From UMGS1696 sp964623635 (GTDB lineage: Bacteria; Bacillota; Clostridia; Oscillospirales; CAG-272): a stretch of 64,000 nucleotides of DNA. Shown here in pieces: positions 36,205 to 44,374 of this stretch; within the stretch, counting starts at the first letter, position 1, and every line of letters begins with the position of its first letter. The stretch spans positions 21,843 through 85,842 of the forward strand of contig CAZUUA010000007.1 of the NCBI GenBank assembly GCA_964623635.1. Direction: 5' to 3'. Below the pieces are notes generated by a model. The model searched no databases and was not told the origin of the DNA. It saw only the letters and a list, made by a program, of their open reading frames with translations. A program made the position numbers and the translations under genes.

Positions 36205-37722
36205 ATGTTGACAAGAAAAAGAATGTTTGCATTGCTGCTAGCGGCGGCGCTGCTGTCGTTTTCCTTGGCGGCCTGCGGAGAGACCGAGGTGGTGGAGACA
36301 CAAAATACAGCCGATACCACGGTCATCACAGAAACGGAGGAGGCAGATCCCTTTGCCGATGTGGATTTTGGTGGGCAGACCCTGCGCATTTCTTCCTCCA
36401 TCGACGAGGAGGATTCCACCAATGCCCATCGACTGATCGCCGGTTCCGGAGAGCTGAACGGGGAAGTGGTGAACGATGCGGTGTACCATCGGAACATGAC
36501 GGTGCAGGAGCTGCTGAACGTGGAGCTGGAATTTTTACCCTCTGAGTGGACCTGGAGCAACGGACACACCGAGATCGAAAAGCTGGTGCTGTCCGGGGAT
36601 GCCGGCTTCGAGGTGGTCATCAACGACCTGATCAACCTGGGTCGTATTGCCCACAAAGGGTACTTCCACTCCGTTTCCAATAACCGGATCATGGACTTCT
36701 CCAAGTCGTACTGGTACGGCGAGGCCATTGCGGATCTGGAGATCGTACCCGGTGGTGCCTACATGATGTTGGGAGACGTGTTTGCGGACTGTCTGGCCTC
36801 TGCCCATGTGCTGTACTACAACAAGGATATCATCGACAACAACTATGCCTCTCCGGACTATGTGCAGGATATCATTCTGGACGGCAGCTGGACCGTGGAC
36901 GAAATGATCCGCATTACCGAAGAGACCGCAGTGGATCTGGACGGCGACGGCGCCATTACCGAAGCAGGTGGGGATCTGGCCGGCTATTCTGTGATCGGTG
37001 CCTGGGGTCCGATGATCCCGGTGCTCATGGGCTTTGACGTGCAGTTCATGGACAGAACCGACGATGGCAACCTGACATACTGCTTCAACAACGAGCGGTC
37101 TGTCACCATTCTGGAGAAGCTCAACGAGCTGTACTGGGCAAGCTGGAATTTCCAGAATCTCACGGATAGCTCGGCGGCCGGACTGCTGAAGCTCTATGCG
37201 GATCAGAAGACGGTGTTCATGGGCTATCTGCGGCTGGGAGACTTGGAAAAGATGCGGGACATCGAGTTCCAGGTGGGTCTGGCCTGCTACCCGAAGCTGA
37301 ATACGGATCAGAAAAATTATGTTTCGTCCCTGCATGATACTTCCGAAGTGGGTGCGATCATGGTGACGGCGCCGGTGGATCAGATGGACTTTATCTCCAC
37401 GGTGCTGGAGGTGATGGCAAGAGAAGCCGGACACACGATCATTCCGGCATACTACGAAGAAGCGCTGAAGATCAAGTACGTGAACGGCACCGGGGATGCT
37501 GCCATGATCGACCTGATCCACGATACGATCACCTCTCCGTTTGCGCTGGCGTACAACAACATCCTGGGCGATATGCTGTTGGCCAAGTGCTTCCTGACGC
37601 CGCTGGGCAGCAAGAAGACGGACTTTGCCTCCGGCTATGCGTCTGCAGAAAAGGCCGCTCTGGCAGATTTAGACGAGCTGGTGGAAGCCTTCACCGAGGT
37701 GGTGGAAAGACAGAGCAAATAA
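36205..37722 (+). CDS. Solute-binding lipoprotein, paralogue 4
   Basis: A 505-residue lipoprotein with MLTRKRMFALLLAAALLSFSLAAC (lipobox LAAC) and a mature start GETEVVET that resembles paralogue 3 (GETEVEET), so the pair probably arose by tandem duplication. The family block is DFGGQTLRI and ELNGEVVNDAVYHRNMTVQELLNVEL; the Ca-loop-like stretch DLDGDGAITEAGGD is slightly longer than in the others. CYPKLNTDQKNY replaces the usual PMPKYD. CGGAGG precedes the ATG by 9 bases. A small hairpin (GGTGGA/TCCACC, 36138-36154) sits in the leader. Confidence 0.86.
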   Translation: MLTRKRMFALLLAAALLSFSLAACGETEVVETQNTADTTVITETEEADPFADVDFGGQTLRISSSIDEEDSTNAHRLIAGSGELNGEVVNDAVYHRNMTVQELLNVELEFLPSEWTWSNGHTEIEKLVLSGDAGFEVVINDLINLGRIAHKGYFHSVSNNRIMDFSKSYWYGEAIADLEIVPGGAYMMLGDVFADCLASAHVLYYNKDIIDNNYASPDYVQDIILDGSWTVDEMIRITEETAVDLDGDGAITEAGGDLAGYSVIGAWGPMIPVLMGFDVQFMDRTDDGNLTYCFNNERSVTILEKLNELYWASWNFQNLTDSSAAGLLKLYADQKTVFMGYLRLGDLEKMRDIEFQVGLACYPKLNTDQKNYVSSLHDTSEVGAIMVTAPVDQMDFISTVLEVMAREAGHTIIPAYYEEALKIKYVNGTGDAAMIDLIHDTITSPFALAYNNILGDMLLAKCFLTPLGSKKTDFASGYASAEKAALADLDELVEAFTEVVERQSK

Positions 37723-37742
37723 TAGCAAAATACAGCCAATGC

Positions 37743-37787
37743 AAAGCGGTACAGTGCAGGCATCGACCTCGACTGTGCCGCTTTTTT
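37743..37787 (+). terminator. Terminator after solute-binding paralogue 4
   Basis: AAAGCGGTACAGT pairs with ACTGTGCCGCTTT with one G-T pair; TTTT follows. Confidence 0.85.
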
Positions 37788-37836
37788 ACCGGACCTCTGA
37801 CCCCTTATTTCTGCCTTCTGACTTCCTCTGCTGCCC

Positions 37837-37865
37837 TTGACAACCCACCGAAAAAGTCGTATAAT
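37837..37865 (+). promoter_or_regulatory. Consensus promoter of pheA
   Basis: TTGACA (37837-37842), 17 bases, TATAAT (37860-37865). Both hexamers match consensus. No leader-peptide or T-box-like structure is seen in the 33 bases before the ATG. Confidence 0.88.
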
Positions 37866-37898
37866 ATTTCCGAAAAATACGACACAGGAGATACACAT

Positions 37899-39047
37899 AT
37901 GGAAAACATGGATTTATCCGGCTACAGAGAACAGATTGACGGCATCGACAAGGAGCTGGTGCAGCTTTTTACCAAGCGGATGCAGGTGGCCAGTGAGATC
38001 GGGGAATACAAAAAGCAGCAGGGTCTGCCGGTCTTGGATGCCGCAAGAGAACGAGCCAAGCTGGCTTCGGTGGCGGACATGGCACCGGAAGGCATGGGAG
38101 ACTACACCAAGGTGCTGTACTCCCTGCTGTTTGAGCTGGCAAGAGCCCATGAGCAGACCCTGCAAAACGAAGAAAATGCCCTGTTCCGGGAGGTGAAGCA
38201 CGCCATCGACCACACACCGGCCCTGTTCCCGGAGGACGCTGTGGTGGCTTGTCAGGGAACGGAGGGTGCCTACTCCACGGCCGCCGCCGAAAAGCTGTTC
38301 CGTACCCCACGGATCCTGTACTGCAAAAGCTTTGATGCGGTGCTGAATGCGGTGGAAAACGGGCTGTGCCGCTATGGACTGCTGCCGGTGGAAAACTCCA
38401 CAGCCGGTATTGTGGAAGGGGTCTACAAGCTGCTGGAAAAGCATTCGTTCTACATCGTGCGGGCCGTCCGGGTGAAGGTGGATCACAACCTGCTGGCGCG
38501 CCGGGGCACGAAGCTGGCAGATATCAAGGAAGTGATCTCCCACGAACAGGCCATCAACCAATGCTCTGCGCTGCTGGAATCTATGGGTGTAAAGGTGACC
38601 TACTGTGAAAATACCGCTGTGGCAGCCAAGCTGGTGGCAGAATCCGGTCGGAACGATCTGGCGGCGCTGTCCTCTGTGGCGTGCGGTGCGCTGTACGGAC
38701 TGGACAACCTGAAGTCGGCGGCGCAAAATGTAGGCAACAACTACACCCGGTTCATTTGCGTGTCCAGAGATCTGGAGATCTATCCCGGTGCCGACCGCAC
38801 GACCCTGATGCTGGAGACGGAAAATCGTCCCGGTGCGCTGTATAAGCTTCTGGCACGGTTCTATGCACGGGGCATCAATCTGACCAGCCTGGTATCCCGA
38901 CCCATTCCCGAACGGGAGTTTTCCTTCCGGTTCTATTTCGATCTGGACACCAGCGTGTATGCGGACTCCTTTGCCCAGCTCATGAGCGAACTGGATACCC
39001 TGTGCCCCACCTTCCGGTATTTGGGCAGCTATCGGGAGATCATCTGA
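37899..39047 (+). CDS. pheA: Bifunctional chorismate mutase / prephenate dehydratase
   Basis: A 382-residue three-domain protein. Residues 1-85 are an AroQ chorismate mutase (YREQIDGIDKELVQLFTKRMQVASEIGEYK). Residues about 108-290 are prephenate dehydratase (ACQGTEGAYSTAAAEKLF, LPVENSTAGIVEGVYKLL, NYTRFICVSR). The last 85 form an ACT domain (ENRPGALYKLLARFYARGINLTSLVSRPI) for phenylalanine feedback. Together they convert chorismate to phenylpyruvate. Start ATG at 37899 follows CAGGAG by 8 bases. It stands alone among solute-binding genes, with its own promoter, and no other aromatic-pathway gene is near. Confidence 0.95.
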   Translation: MENMDLSGYREQIDGIDKELVQLFTKRMQVASEIGEYKKQQGLPVLDAARERAKLASVADMAPEGMGDYTKVLYSLLFELARAHEQTLQNEENALFREVKHAIDHTPALFPEDAVVACQGTEGAYSTAAAEKLFRTPRILYCKSFDAVLNAVENGLCRYGLLPVENSTAGIVEGVYKLLEKHSFYIVRAVRVKVDHNLLARRGTKLADIKEVISHEQAINQCSALLESMGVKVTYCENTAVAAKLVAESGRNDLAALSSVACGALYGLDNLKSAAQNVGNNYTRFICVSRDLEIYPGADRTTLMLETENRPGALYKLLARFYARGINLTSLVSRPIPEREFSFRFYFDLDTSVYADSFAQLMSELDTLCPTFRYLGSYREII

Positions 39048-39103
39048 GCCGCCATGCTCTGTGGAAAATGATATATTTTTTTACAAAAAATCCAAAAATG
39101 CAC

Positions 39104-39132
39104 TTGACAGACCCGGCGAAATGTGGTATAAA
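39104..39132 (+). promoter_or_regulatory. Promoter of the first PQTxD-tailed protein
   Basis: TTGACA (39104-39109), 17 bases ending TGG, TATAAA (39127-39132). Confidence 0.82.
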
Positions 39133-39217
39133 TATGTTGAACCGTACGAGATGTATCGGTAATTTTTGTTGGTTCTCTACGAATGTCGAGACGACTTGGA
39201 GCATTGGAGGTTCCTAT

Positions 39218-39925
39218 ATGAAGAAACTGCTTTCGTTTTTGTTCGTTTGTTTGTTGTGTACGGCGCTTCTCTGTCCGGTCTCTGCCGCCGATTGGGTAGT
39301 GGACACCTTTGTGTCTTCCTACGATGATGTACCGGATTGGTTCGACGATGCCAATGTGGTGGAGTTTGAGGATTACTATGCAGAAGGCGCCACCAATGCC
39401 CGTGCCGGTGACCACTATGTATACCTGAAAAACGACGGCAAGGGTGACTTCTCCATTGAGTTTGAAGTGGACGAAGACGGTATCTATGACATTGGCGCTA
39501 CCCTGATGGGCTGGAACAAGAGCGTGCCCCGTTCCACCAATATGACCATTGACGGTGCACCCTATGTATATGTGATGTTCGATTACGAAGACGATTCTAC
39601 CCAGTATGTGGAACAGTACCTGACCGGGCTGCAAATGGAGCTGACCAAGGGCAAGCACACCTTTACCCTGTCTCTGGCCGCCGACTTTGACGACAGCACC
39701 GTCAAGAGCCTGTACTTCGACAACTTCTTCTACCACAAGGCAGCAGATATTCCGGTGGAAACAGAAGCACCGGAGACTGTGGCAGAGACCGTTGCCGATG
39801 CACCTGCAGCCGATGCACCTGCAGCAGAACCGGTGGTAGCACCCCAGACCATGGATGCCGGTGTGTTTGCCGTGATCGCTGCTGTGACTGCACTGAGCGG
39901 CTATATGGCTTCTAAGAAGAGATAA
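39218..39925 (+). CDS. Secreted protein with CBM-like domain and PQTxD C-terminal tail
   Basis: A 235-residue protein: signal peptide MKKLLSFLFVCLLCTALLCPVSA, then about 130 residues of beta-sandwich type (VEFEDYYAEGATNARAGDHYVYLKNDGKGDFSIEFEV, STNMTIDGAPYVYVMF, LTKGKHTFTLSLA, FDNFFY) like carbohydrate-binding modules 6/35. An Ala/Glu/Pro linker follows, then PQTMDAGVFAVIAAVTALSGYMASKKR-type tail: PQT-D motif, one membrane segment, basic end. The tail is nearly identical in the protein at 41598 and looks like a surface-anchoring signal. GGAGG is 7 bases before the ATG. Ligand unknown. Confidence 0.8.
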   Translation: MKKLLSFLFVCLLCTALLCPVSAADWVVDTFVSSYDDVPDWFDDANVVEFEDYYAEGATNARAGDHYVYLKNDGKGDFSIEFEVDEDGIYDIGATLMGWNKSVPRSTNMTIDGAPYVYVMFDYEDDSTQYVEQYLTGLQMELTKGKHTFTLSLAADFDDSTVKSLYFDNFFYHKAADIPVETEAPETVAETVADAPAADAPAAEPVVAPQTMDAGVFAVIAAVTALSGYMASKKR

Positions 39926-39943
39926 ATTCTGTCCGATACAATT

Positions 39944-39975
39944 GGCGGTATGGGGATGCCTATGCCGCCTTTTTT
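39944..39975 (+). terminator. Terminator after the first PQTxD-tailed gene
   Basis: GGCGGTA pairs with TATGCCGCC (one wobble), and TTTTTTT follows. The next solute-binding gene begins 30 bases later with no visible promoter, so readthrough would be needed. Confidence 0.75.
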
Positions 39976-40004
39976 GATAAAACTATGTGAAACGAGGATC
40001 AACT

Positions 40005-41444
40005 ATGCATACCAAACGACTGCTTACGCTGCTGCTTGCGGCATTGCTGCTGACTGCTTGTGGAAATGGTACCACGGAGACCATCGCTGCCGAGACCACG
40101 ACACCGGTGGAAACGGCACCGGAGACCACCTATATCGATACCCTGGGTCAAAAGGATTTTGGCGGCGCTACCTACACCTATGCCTTTGGCGGACGCAGCA
40201 CCACGATCCCACTGCTGGATCCCCACGTGGGTGAGCTGACCGGGGAGATCATGAACGATACCCTCTACAACCGAGACAAATGGATCGAAGAAGAATATAA
40301 TGTCTCCATTGCCTATTTGGAAGACAAAGACACGCAAAGCAGCATCCGCAATGCGGTACAGGCCGGGGATGCGCTGTGCGATGTGGTGATCGGCTCCCTG
40401 GCAGATGGCAAATCCGGACTGGGTGCTGTGGTACAGCAGGGCGTGCTCTATAACCTGTTGGACGTGCCGCACCTGCAGCTGGACAAGGAATGGTGGAGCC
40501 CGCTGATGTACGAGAACGTACAGTACAACGGAAAGATGTTCTTCACCTCCGGCGATATGGCGCCCTTCTCCTACATCGGTCCCGCCTGCGTCTACATGAA
40601 TCTGGATCTGGCGCTGAACTACCAGGTGGACGAAAACGAGATATACGAGCTGGTGTACGACGGCAACTGGACCTTTGACGAGCTGTACAGCCGGTACAAT
40701 GGTCTGGACAACGACCTGAACGGCGACGGCAAAATGCACTGTCTGGACGACTTCTACGGCATCGTTACGGAATACAACAATCTGACCTCTACGCTGCTTC
40801 TGGTGGCAAACGATGTGAAGCTCTGCGAAACGGATGAGAGTGGGAAGCTTGCCATCCATCTGAACGATGAGCGCACCGTGTCCGTCATTGACAAAATGGC
40901 AAACTATTTCCAGAAGATCGAAAACAACGGCGACAACACCCTGCTGTTCGATGAGACCTTCAAGTTCGACCGGGCGCTGTTTGCGGTACATTATGTGGAA
41001 TCTACGCTGCGCCGGTTCCGGGATATGGACAGCGACTATGTGATCCTGCCCATGCCGAAATACGACACCGACCAGGAGAGCTACGTGTGCTACATCAATC
41101 CGTGGGTACACGCCTTTGTTTCCGTTCCGCTGGTGGTGGAGGACATCGAAAGAACCGGCTTTATCACCGAAGTGATGGAATATAAATCTGTCGAAATGGT
41201 GCGGCCTGCCGTATATGACGTGACCCTGAAGGGCAAGGCGCTGCGGAATGAAGACAGCCTGGCCATGCTGGACATCGTGTTCGATACCACCTACATCGAT
41301 TTCAACGGCATCTATGAATTCGGCGGCCTGCTGGCTACGGTGAACGGTGCGATCTTCTACGATAAACCCTATGCCTCTGCCTATGCAGCTGCGGATGCAA
41401 AGGCGAATGCGGCACTGGAAAAGTTCATGGAGATCTTTGCGTAA
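40005..41444 (+). CDS. Solute-binding lipoprotein, paralogue 5
   Basis: A 479-residue lipoprotein: MHTKRLLTLLLAALLLTAC (lipobox LTAC), then a short Thr/Glu linker. The family block is DFGGATYTYAFGG and ELTGEIMNDTLYNRDKWIEEEYNV; the acidic loop is DNDLNGDGKMHCLDD; VILPMPKYDTDQESYVCY and LRNEDSLAMLDIVF close the domain. GAGGA is 7 bases before the ATG at 40005. It is flanked by the two PQTxD-tailed proteins in the same direction. Its stop codon is the first triplet of a 13-base string (TAAGGCACCACCG) that also begins the end of the palindromic element at 63089. Confidence 0.86.
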   Translation: MHTKRLLTLLLAALLLTACGNGTTETIAAETTTPVETAPETTYIDTLGQKDFGGATYTYAFGGRSTTIPLLDPHVGELTGEIMNDTLYNRDKWIEEEYNVSIAYLEDKDTQSSIRNAVQAGDALCDVVIGSLADGKSGLGAVVQQGVLYNLLDVPHLQLDKEWWSPLMYENVQYNGKMFFTSGDMAPFSYIGPACVYMNLDLALNYQVDENEIYELVYDGNWTFDELYSRYNGLDNDLNGDGKMHCLDDFYGIVTEYNNLTSTLLLVANDVKLCETDESGKLAIHLNDERTVSVIDKMANYFQKIENNGDNTLLFDETFKFDRALFAVHYVESTLRRFRDMDSDYVILPMPKYDTDQESYVCYINPWVHAFVSVPLVVEDIERTGFITEVMEYKSVEMVRPAVYDVTLKGKALRNEDSLAMLDIVFDTTYIDFNGIYEFGGLLATVNGAIFYDKPYASAYAAADAKANAALEKFMEIFA

Positions 41445-41527
41445 GGCACCACCGAAAATATGGCGTGTACAATTGTCGAACTTCAACAAGGAAACGGAAA
41501 TAACGAGAAGAAATTGTGACAAAACCA

Positions 41528-41556
41528 TTGACAAATCCGTGATATGGTGGTACAAT
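41528..41556 (+). promoter_or_regulatory. Promoter of the second PQTxD-tailed protein
   Basis: TTGACA (41528-41533), 17 bases ending TGG, TACAAT (41551-41556). Confidence 0.82.
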
Positions 41557-41597
41557 GTACCTATCCAAATTTTTACATTTCTTTGGAGGAAATCAAA

Positions 41598-42734
41598 ATG
41601 AAAAAGCTTTTGACTCTCGTGCTGGCGACTGTGATGACCGTTGCCTGTGCGCTGGGTGCTTCTGCCGGCTGGTGTGACGAAGTGTTCGCCGATGTGAATT
41701 TCTCCGCACTGGCAACCTACGGCGCCGACGAGCTGGGCACTTACCAGATGCGTGGTTTCGCAACCGACCCCAACGGCAAGTACTACTTCGGCGGTAACCT
41801 GCAGGGTGGTCCCACCATGTACAAGTTTAACACCAAGGGTGAGATGCTGGACTCCTATCAGTTCACCACCGATCCCGGCTCCTATGTGAAGGCTATCACC
41901 TGTGACGACCGTGGCTACGTGTACAACGGTATCGCCAACGCCGCCAACAATGGTGCGTTCTTCTTCTCCATCTGCGACATGGAGACCCTGACCGAGCAGT
42001 CCTATGTGGAAGTGACCATCGATGGTAAGATCGGCGTCAACGGTGTAGGCGTTGCCAATGTGGACGGCAAGTACATCCTGTCCCTGATCTGCAACTACGA
42101 CACCAACCGGATGTATTTCTTTGACGTGACCGACGTGAAGAAGCCCACCGAGATCAGCCATTTCGACCTGACCGAGGTTTGTGGCGTGACCGAAGGCGGC
42201 AACTGCGCTATGGACTCCCAGGGCAACGTATACTTTGCAGCCCTGAAGTACGACGGTAGCAAGGGTGACACCCTGATCAAGTGCGACATGAGCGGCAACA
42301 TCATCGAAGAGCTGCGTCTGCCTGAACCTTGGGGCGTATCCGTGTTTGCCGATGAATATGTAGTGGTTGGCTGCCGGAACAAGACCGATTCCATGGTATA
42401 TGTAGTGGATACCGATACCATGACCACCGTTGGCGAATACCATCCCACCGATGCCATTGTAGACTCCGGCTTCTCCGGTGTGGGCATCATGAACGACCGT
42501 ATCTACGCCTGCGACCACTCCGGTTCCGATACCATTTACGTATCCGAAGCCCTGCACATTCCTGCCAAGCCGGAACCGGTTGTAGAGACCGAAGCCGCTG
42601 CTGAAGTGGTAGATGTTGCTGCCGGTGAAACGACTGCTGTAGTAGCCGCTCCCCAGACCTTTGACGCCGGTGTGATCGCTGCTGTATGCGCCATCGTTTC
42701 CGCCGCCGGGTACGCTGTATCCAAGAAGAGATAA
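41598..42734 (+). CDS. Secreted beta-propeller-like protein with PQTxD C-terminal tail
   Basis: A 378-residue protein: signal peptide MKKLLTLVLATVMTVACALGASA, then a repeat-rich domain with recurring DxxGxxYF strands (TDPNGKYYFGGNL, CDDRGYVYNGI, VDGKYILSLI, MDSQGNVYFAALKYDG, VFADEYVVVGC), typical of a beta-propeller. An acidic Ala/Glu linker is followed by APQTFD, a membrane segment and SKKR. The tail matches that of the protein at 39218. Codon use is strongly biased towards a few codons, suggesting high expression. GGAGGAAATCAAA precedes the ATG. Substrate or partner unknown. Confidence 0.8.
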   Translation: MKKLLTLVLATVMTVACALGASAGWCDEVFADVNFSALATYGADELGTYQMRGFATDPNGKYYFGGNLQGGPTMYKFNTKGEMLDSYQFTTDPGSYVKAITCDDRGYVYNGIANAANNGAFFFSICDMETLTEQSYVEVTIDGKIGVNGVGVANVDGKYILSLICNYDTNRMYFFDVTDVKKPTEISHFDLTEVCGVTEGGNCAMDSQGNVYFAALKYDGSKGDTLIKCDMSGNIIEELRLPEPWGVSVFADEYVVVGCRNKTDSMVYVVDTDTMTTVGEYHPTDAIVDSGFSGVGIMNDRIYACDHSGSDTIYVSEALHIPAKPEPVVETEAAAEVVDVAAGETTAVVAAPQTFDAGVIAAVCAIVSAAGYAVSKKR

Positions 42735-42754
42735 GCTTAGCAAATTTGCATAAG

Positions 42755-42788
42755 AAAAAGGCATGGTTTTGCGACCGTGCCTTTTTTG
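42755..42788. terminator. Bidirectional terminator between convergent genes
   Basis: AAAAAGGCATGG pairs with CCGTGCCTTTTTT (one G-T pair). Serves the propeller-like gene and the transglutaminase-like gene. Confidence 0.88.
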
Positions 42789-42795
42789 TGTTCTC

Positions 42796-43911
42796 TTACA
42801 TTTGCCAGAATGCCACATCGTTGGTGACAAAATGCGCTCTGTCGAAAACCTTAAAGTTTTCCACAGGATAGTCTTTCGGCACCAGCGTGATGTACGGGTG
42901 ATCCGCAGCAATACCATCCACGCACTCCTTGTGCAGGGTACACCGGGCGAAACGCAGGGTATTTTTCGTCATGTAGTCCCGGTATTCCTCGAGATCAAAG
43001 CTGACGCCGTTGTAGCCGGCTGTGGGGTTGGGGAAAAAGGGTTCGCCTTGGATCAGCATCTCCCGCAGTCGTGGCAGGGAAACATATGCGCCGTTTTTGT
43101 CTGTCAGATACAGCCGGTGGGTGGGGTCGAACAGAATGCGGCTGCCGGAGGGAAGCAGACAGTCCACCACCACGTGGCAGTCGTTGAAGGGTTCCTCGTA
43201 GGGTAGGCAGGTGATGTGCCGGGCCTTGATCCCGTTCAGGCGCAGGAGAGAAGCCAGCAGGATCGCCAGTCCGCGGCAGTTGGTCTTTCTATCGTTGCCC
43301 TCGCAAAACCGGATTATGTCCGGGATCCCACGGCCGCTGCCCATGCCGCCTGTGCCATTGTGTCCAAAGTGGTCGCACACCAGATCCAGCAACCGAAATG
43401 CGGTTTCATCCGTGGGGACAGCACCGGGTGTGATGTAGTCGATGTAGTGGTATTGGTGCAGGATGGGCGGTACGTCTCCACCCAATACCCATTGGTCTTT
43501 GTATGCAAAGGGGCTGTCGTGGTCGTAGGCGGCATAGCGTTTCAGTACATCGATGCGCTTTTCGTCCGTGCCGGGTACGTAGATGTGGGTGGGGTGATAG
43601 ACATAGGGCTCGTCCACAGGTGTATGGGACTGGCGCAGGTAGGTGACCGGGGTCTCCTTGCCGAACTGGGTGTAATATCCCACCAAGGTGTCGGTGTCCG
43701 GATCGTGGCGCACATGGTAGACCATGCGGTAGTGCTCGTCGTTGATTTCGTAGCAGAAATAGCCGTCCTTCTCGTAGACGCAGTTGGGATCGAAGTTGTA
43801 GAAGCCGCTGGAGGTAAAGGACATTTTCATCCGCAGCGGTTCTTCGTCAAAGATGTTCAGCGTTTCGCCCAGTGCTTCCTTGTACCAGGTGCCAACCAGT
43901 TCTTTTTCCAT
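42796..43911 (-). CDS. Transglutaminase-like cysteine hydrolase
   Basis: A 371-residue protein. The C-terminal half has the transglutaminase/papain-type triad in order: Cys212 in RKTNCRGLAILLASLLRLNGI, His246 in NDCHVVVD and Asp262 in ILFDPTHR. The N-terminal half (YNFDPNCVYEKDGYFCYEINDEHYRMVYHVR) is beta-rich and not recognised. There is no signal peptide, so it acts inside the cell. Bacterial members are proteases, peptidases or deamidases; the target cannot be read. It lies 59 bases beyond the Rrf2-like gene on the same strand and may share its transcript. Confidence 0.82.
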   Translation of the reverse strand: MEKELVGTWYKEALGETLNIFDEEPLRMKMSFTSSGFYNFDPNCVYEKDGYFCYEINDEHYRMVYHVRHDPDTDTLVGYYTQFGKETPVTYLRQSHTPVDEPYVYHPTHIYVPGTDEKRIDVLKRYAAYDHDSPFAYKDQWVLGGDVPPILHQYHYIDYITPGAVPTDETAFRLLDLVCDHFGHNGTGGMGSGRGIPDIIRFCEGNDRKTNCRGLAILLASLLRLNGIKARHITCLPYEEPFNDCHVVVDCLLPSGSRILFDPTHRLYLTDKNGAYVSLPRLREMLIQGEPFFPNPTAGYNGVSFDLEEYRDYMTKNTLRFARCTLHKECVDGIAADHPYITLVPKDYPVENFKVFDRAHFVTNDVAFWQM

Positions 43912-43969
43912 AGGTATGCCTCCTTGGGTATTTGGATTTATGGATCATGTTGGACTGCCCGTGCAGGTT

Positions 43970-44374
43970 TTATTTTTCCAGCAGCTTTGCCAGAGTCACG
44001 GAGGAAAGATAGTCTTCGATCATGGTGTCCAGATTCTTCCATAGATCCACCGTCAGGCAGGTACCGGCACGACTGCAGGTGGCGCCGTCGCATTCCGGAC
44101 ACGCCACCGGTGCAATGGAGCCTTCGGCAGCCCGCACCACATCGGCTACGGTACATTCCTCCGGCGCCTTTGCCAATCGATAGCCGCCCATCTTGCCACG
44201 CTTGCTTTCCACCAGACCGGCCTTCCCCAGGCTGGCGACGATGGCTTCCAGATATTTCATGGAGATCTCCTGCCGCTCTGCCACCTCTGCCAGAGATACA
44301 TATTCCGTTCCTGCCATTTGTGCAATGTCCAACAGGATTCGCAGGGCATATCGTCCCTTTGTCGAAATCATCAT
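43970..44374 (-). CDS. iscR: Rrf2-family regulator, IscR-like
   Basis: A 134-residue Rrf2 protein: winged helix MMISTKGRYALRILLDIAQ, SLAEVAERQEISMKYLEAIVASLGKAGLVESKRGKMGGYRLAK, a dimerisation helix, and a cysteine set CPECDGATCSRAGTC close to the three Cys that hold the [2Fe-2S] cluster in IscR. It should sense Fe-S status and control iscS-iscU, which is encoded 1.5 kb away in the other direction. The ATG at 44372-44374 overlaps the stop of the upstream gene, with GGAG 8 bases upstream, so translation is coupled to that gene. Confidence 0.88.
   Translation of the reverse strand: MMISTKGRYALRILLDIAQMAGTEYVSLAEVAERQEISMKYLEAIVASLGKAGLVESKRGKMGGYRLAKAPEECTVADVVRAAEGSIAPVACPECDGATCSRAGTCLTVDLWKNLDTMIEDYLSSVTLAKLLEK

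Noticed and set aside
39999..42917. A 972-codon minus-strand open frame across paralogue 5 and the propeller-like gene
   Set aside because: It spans two promoters, a terminator and the ends of three well-supported genes, and its product is His/Val/Gly-rich shadow sequence.
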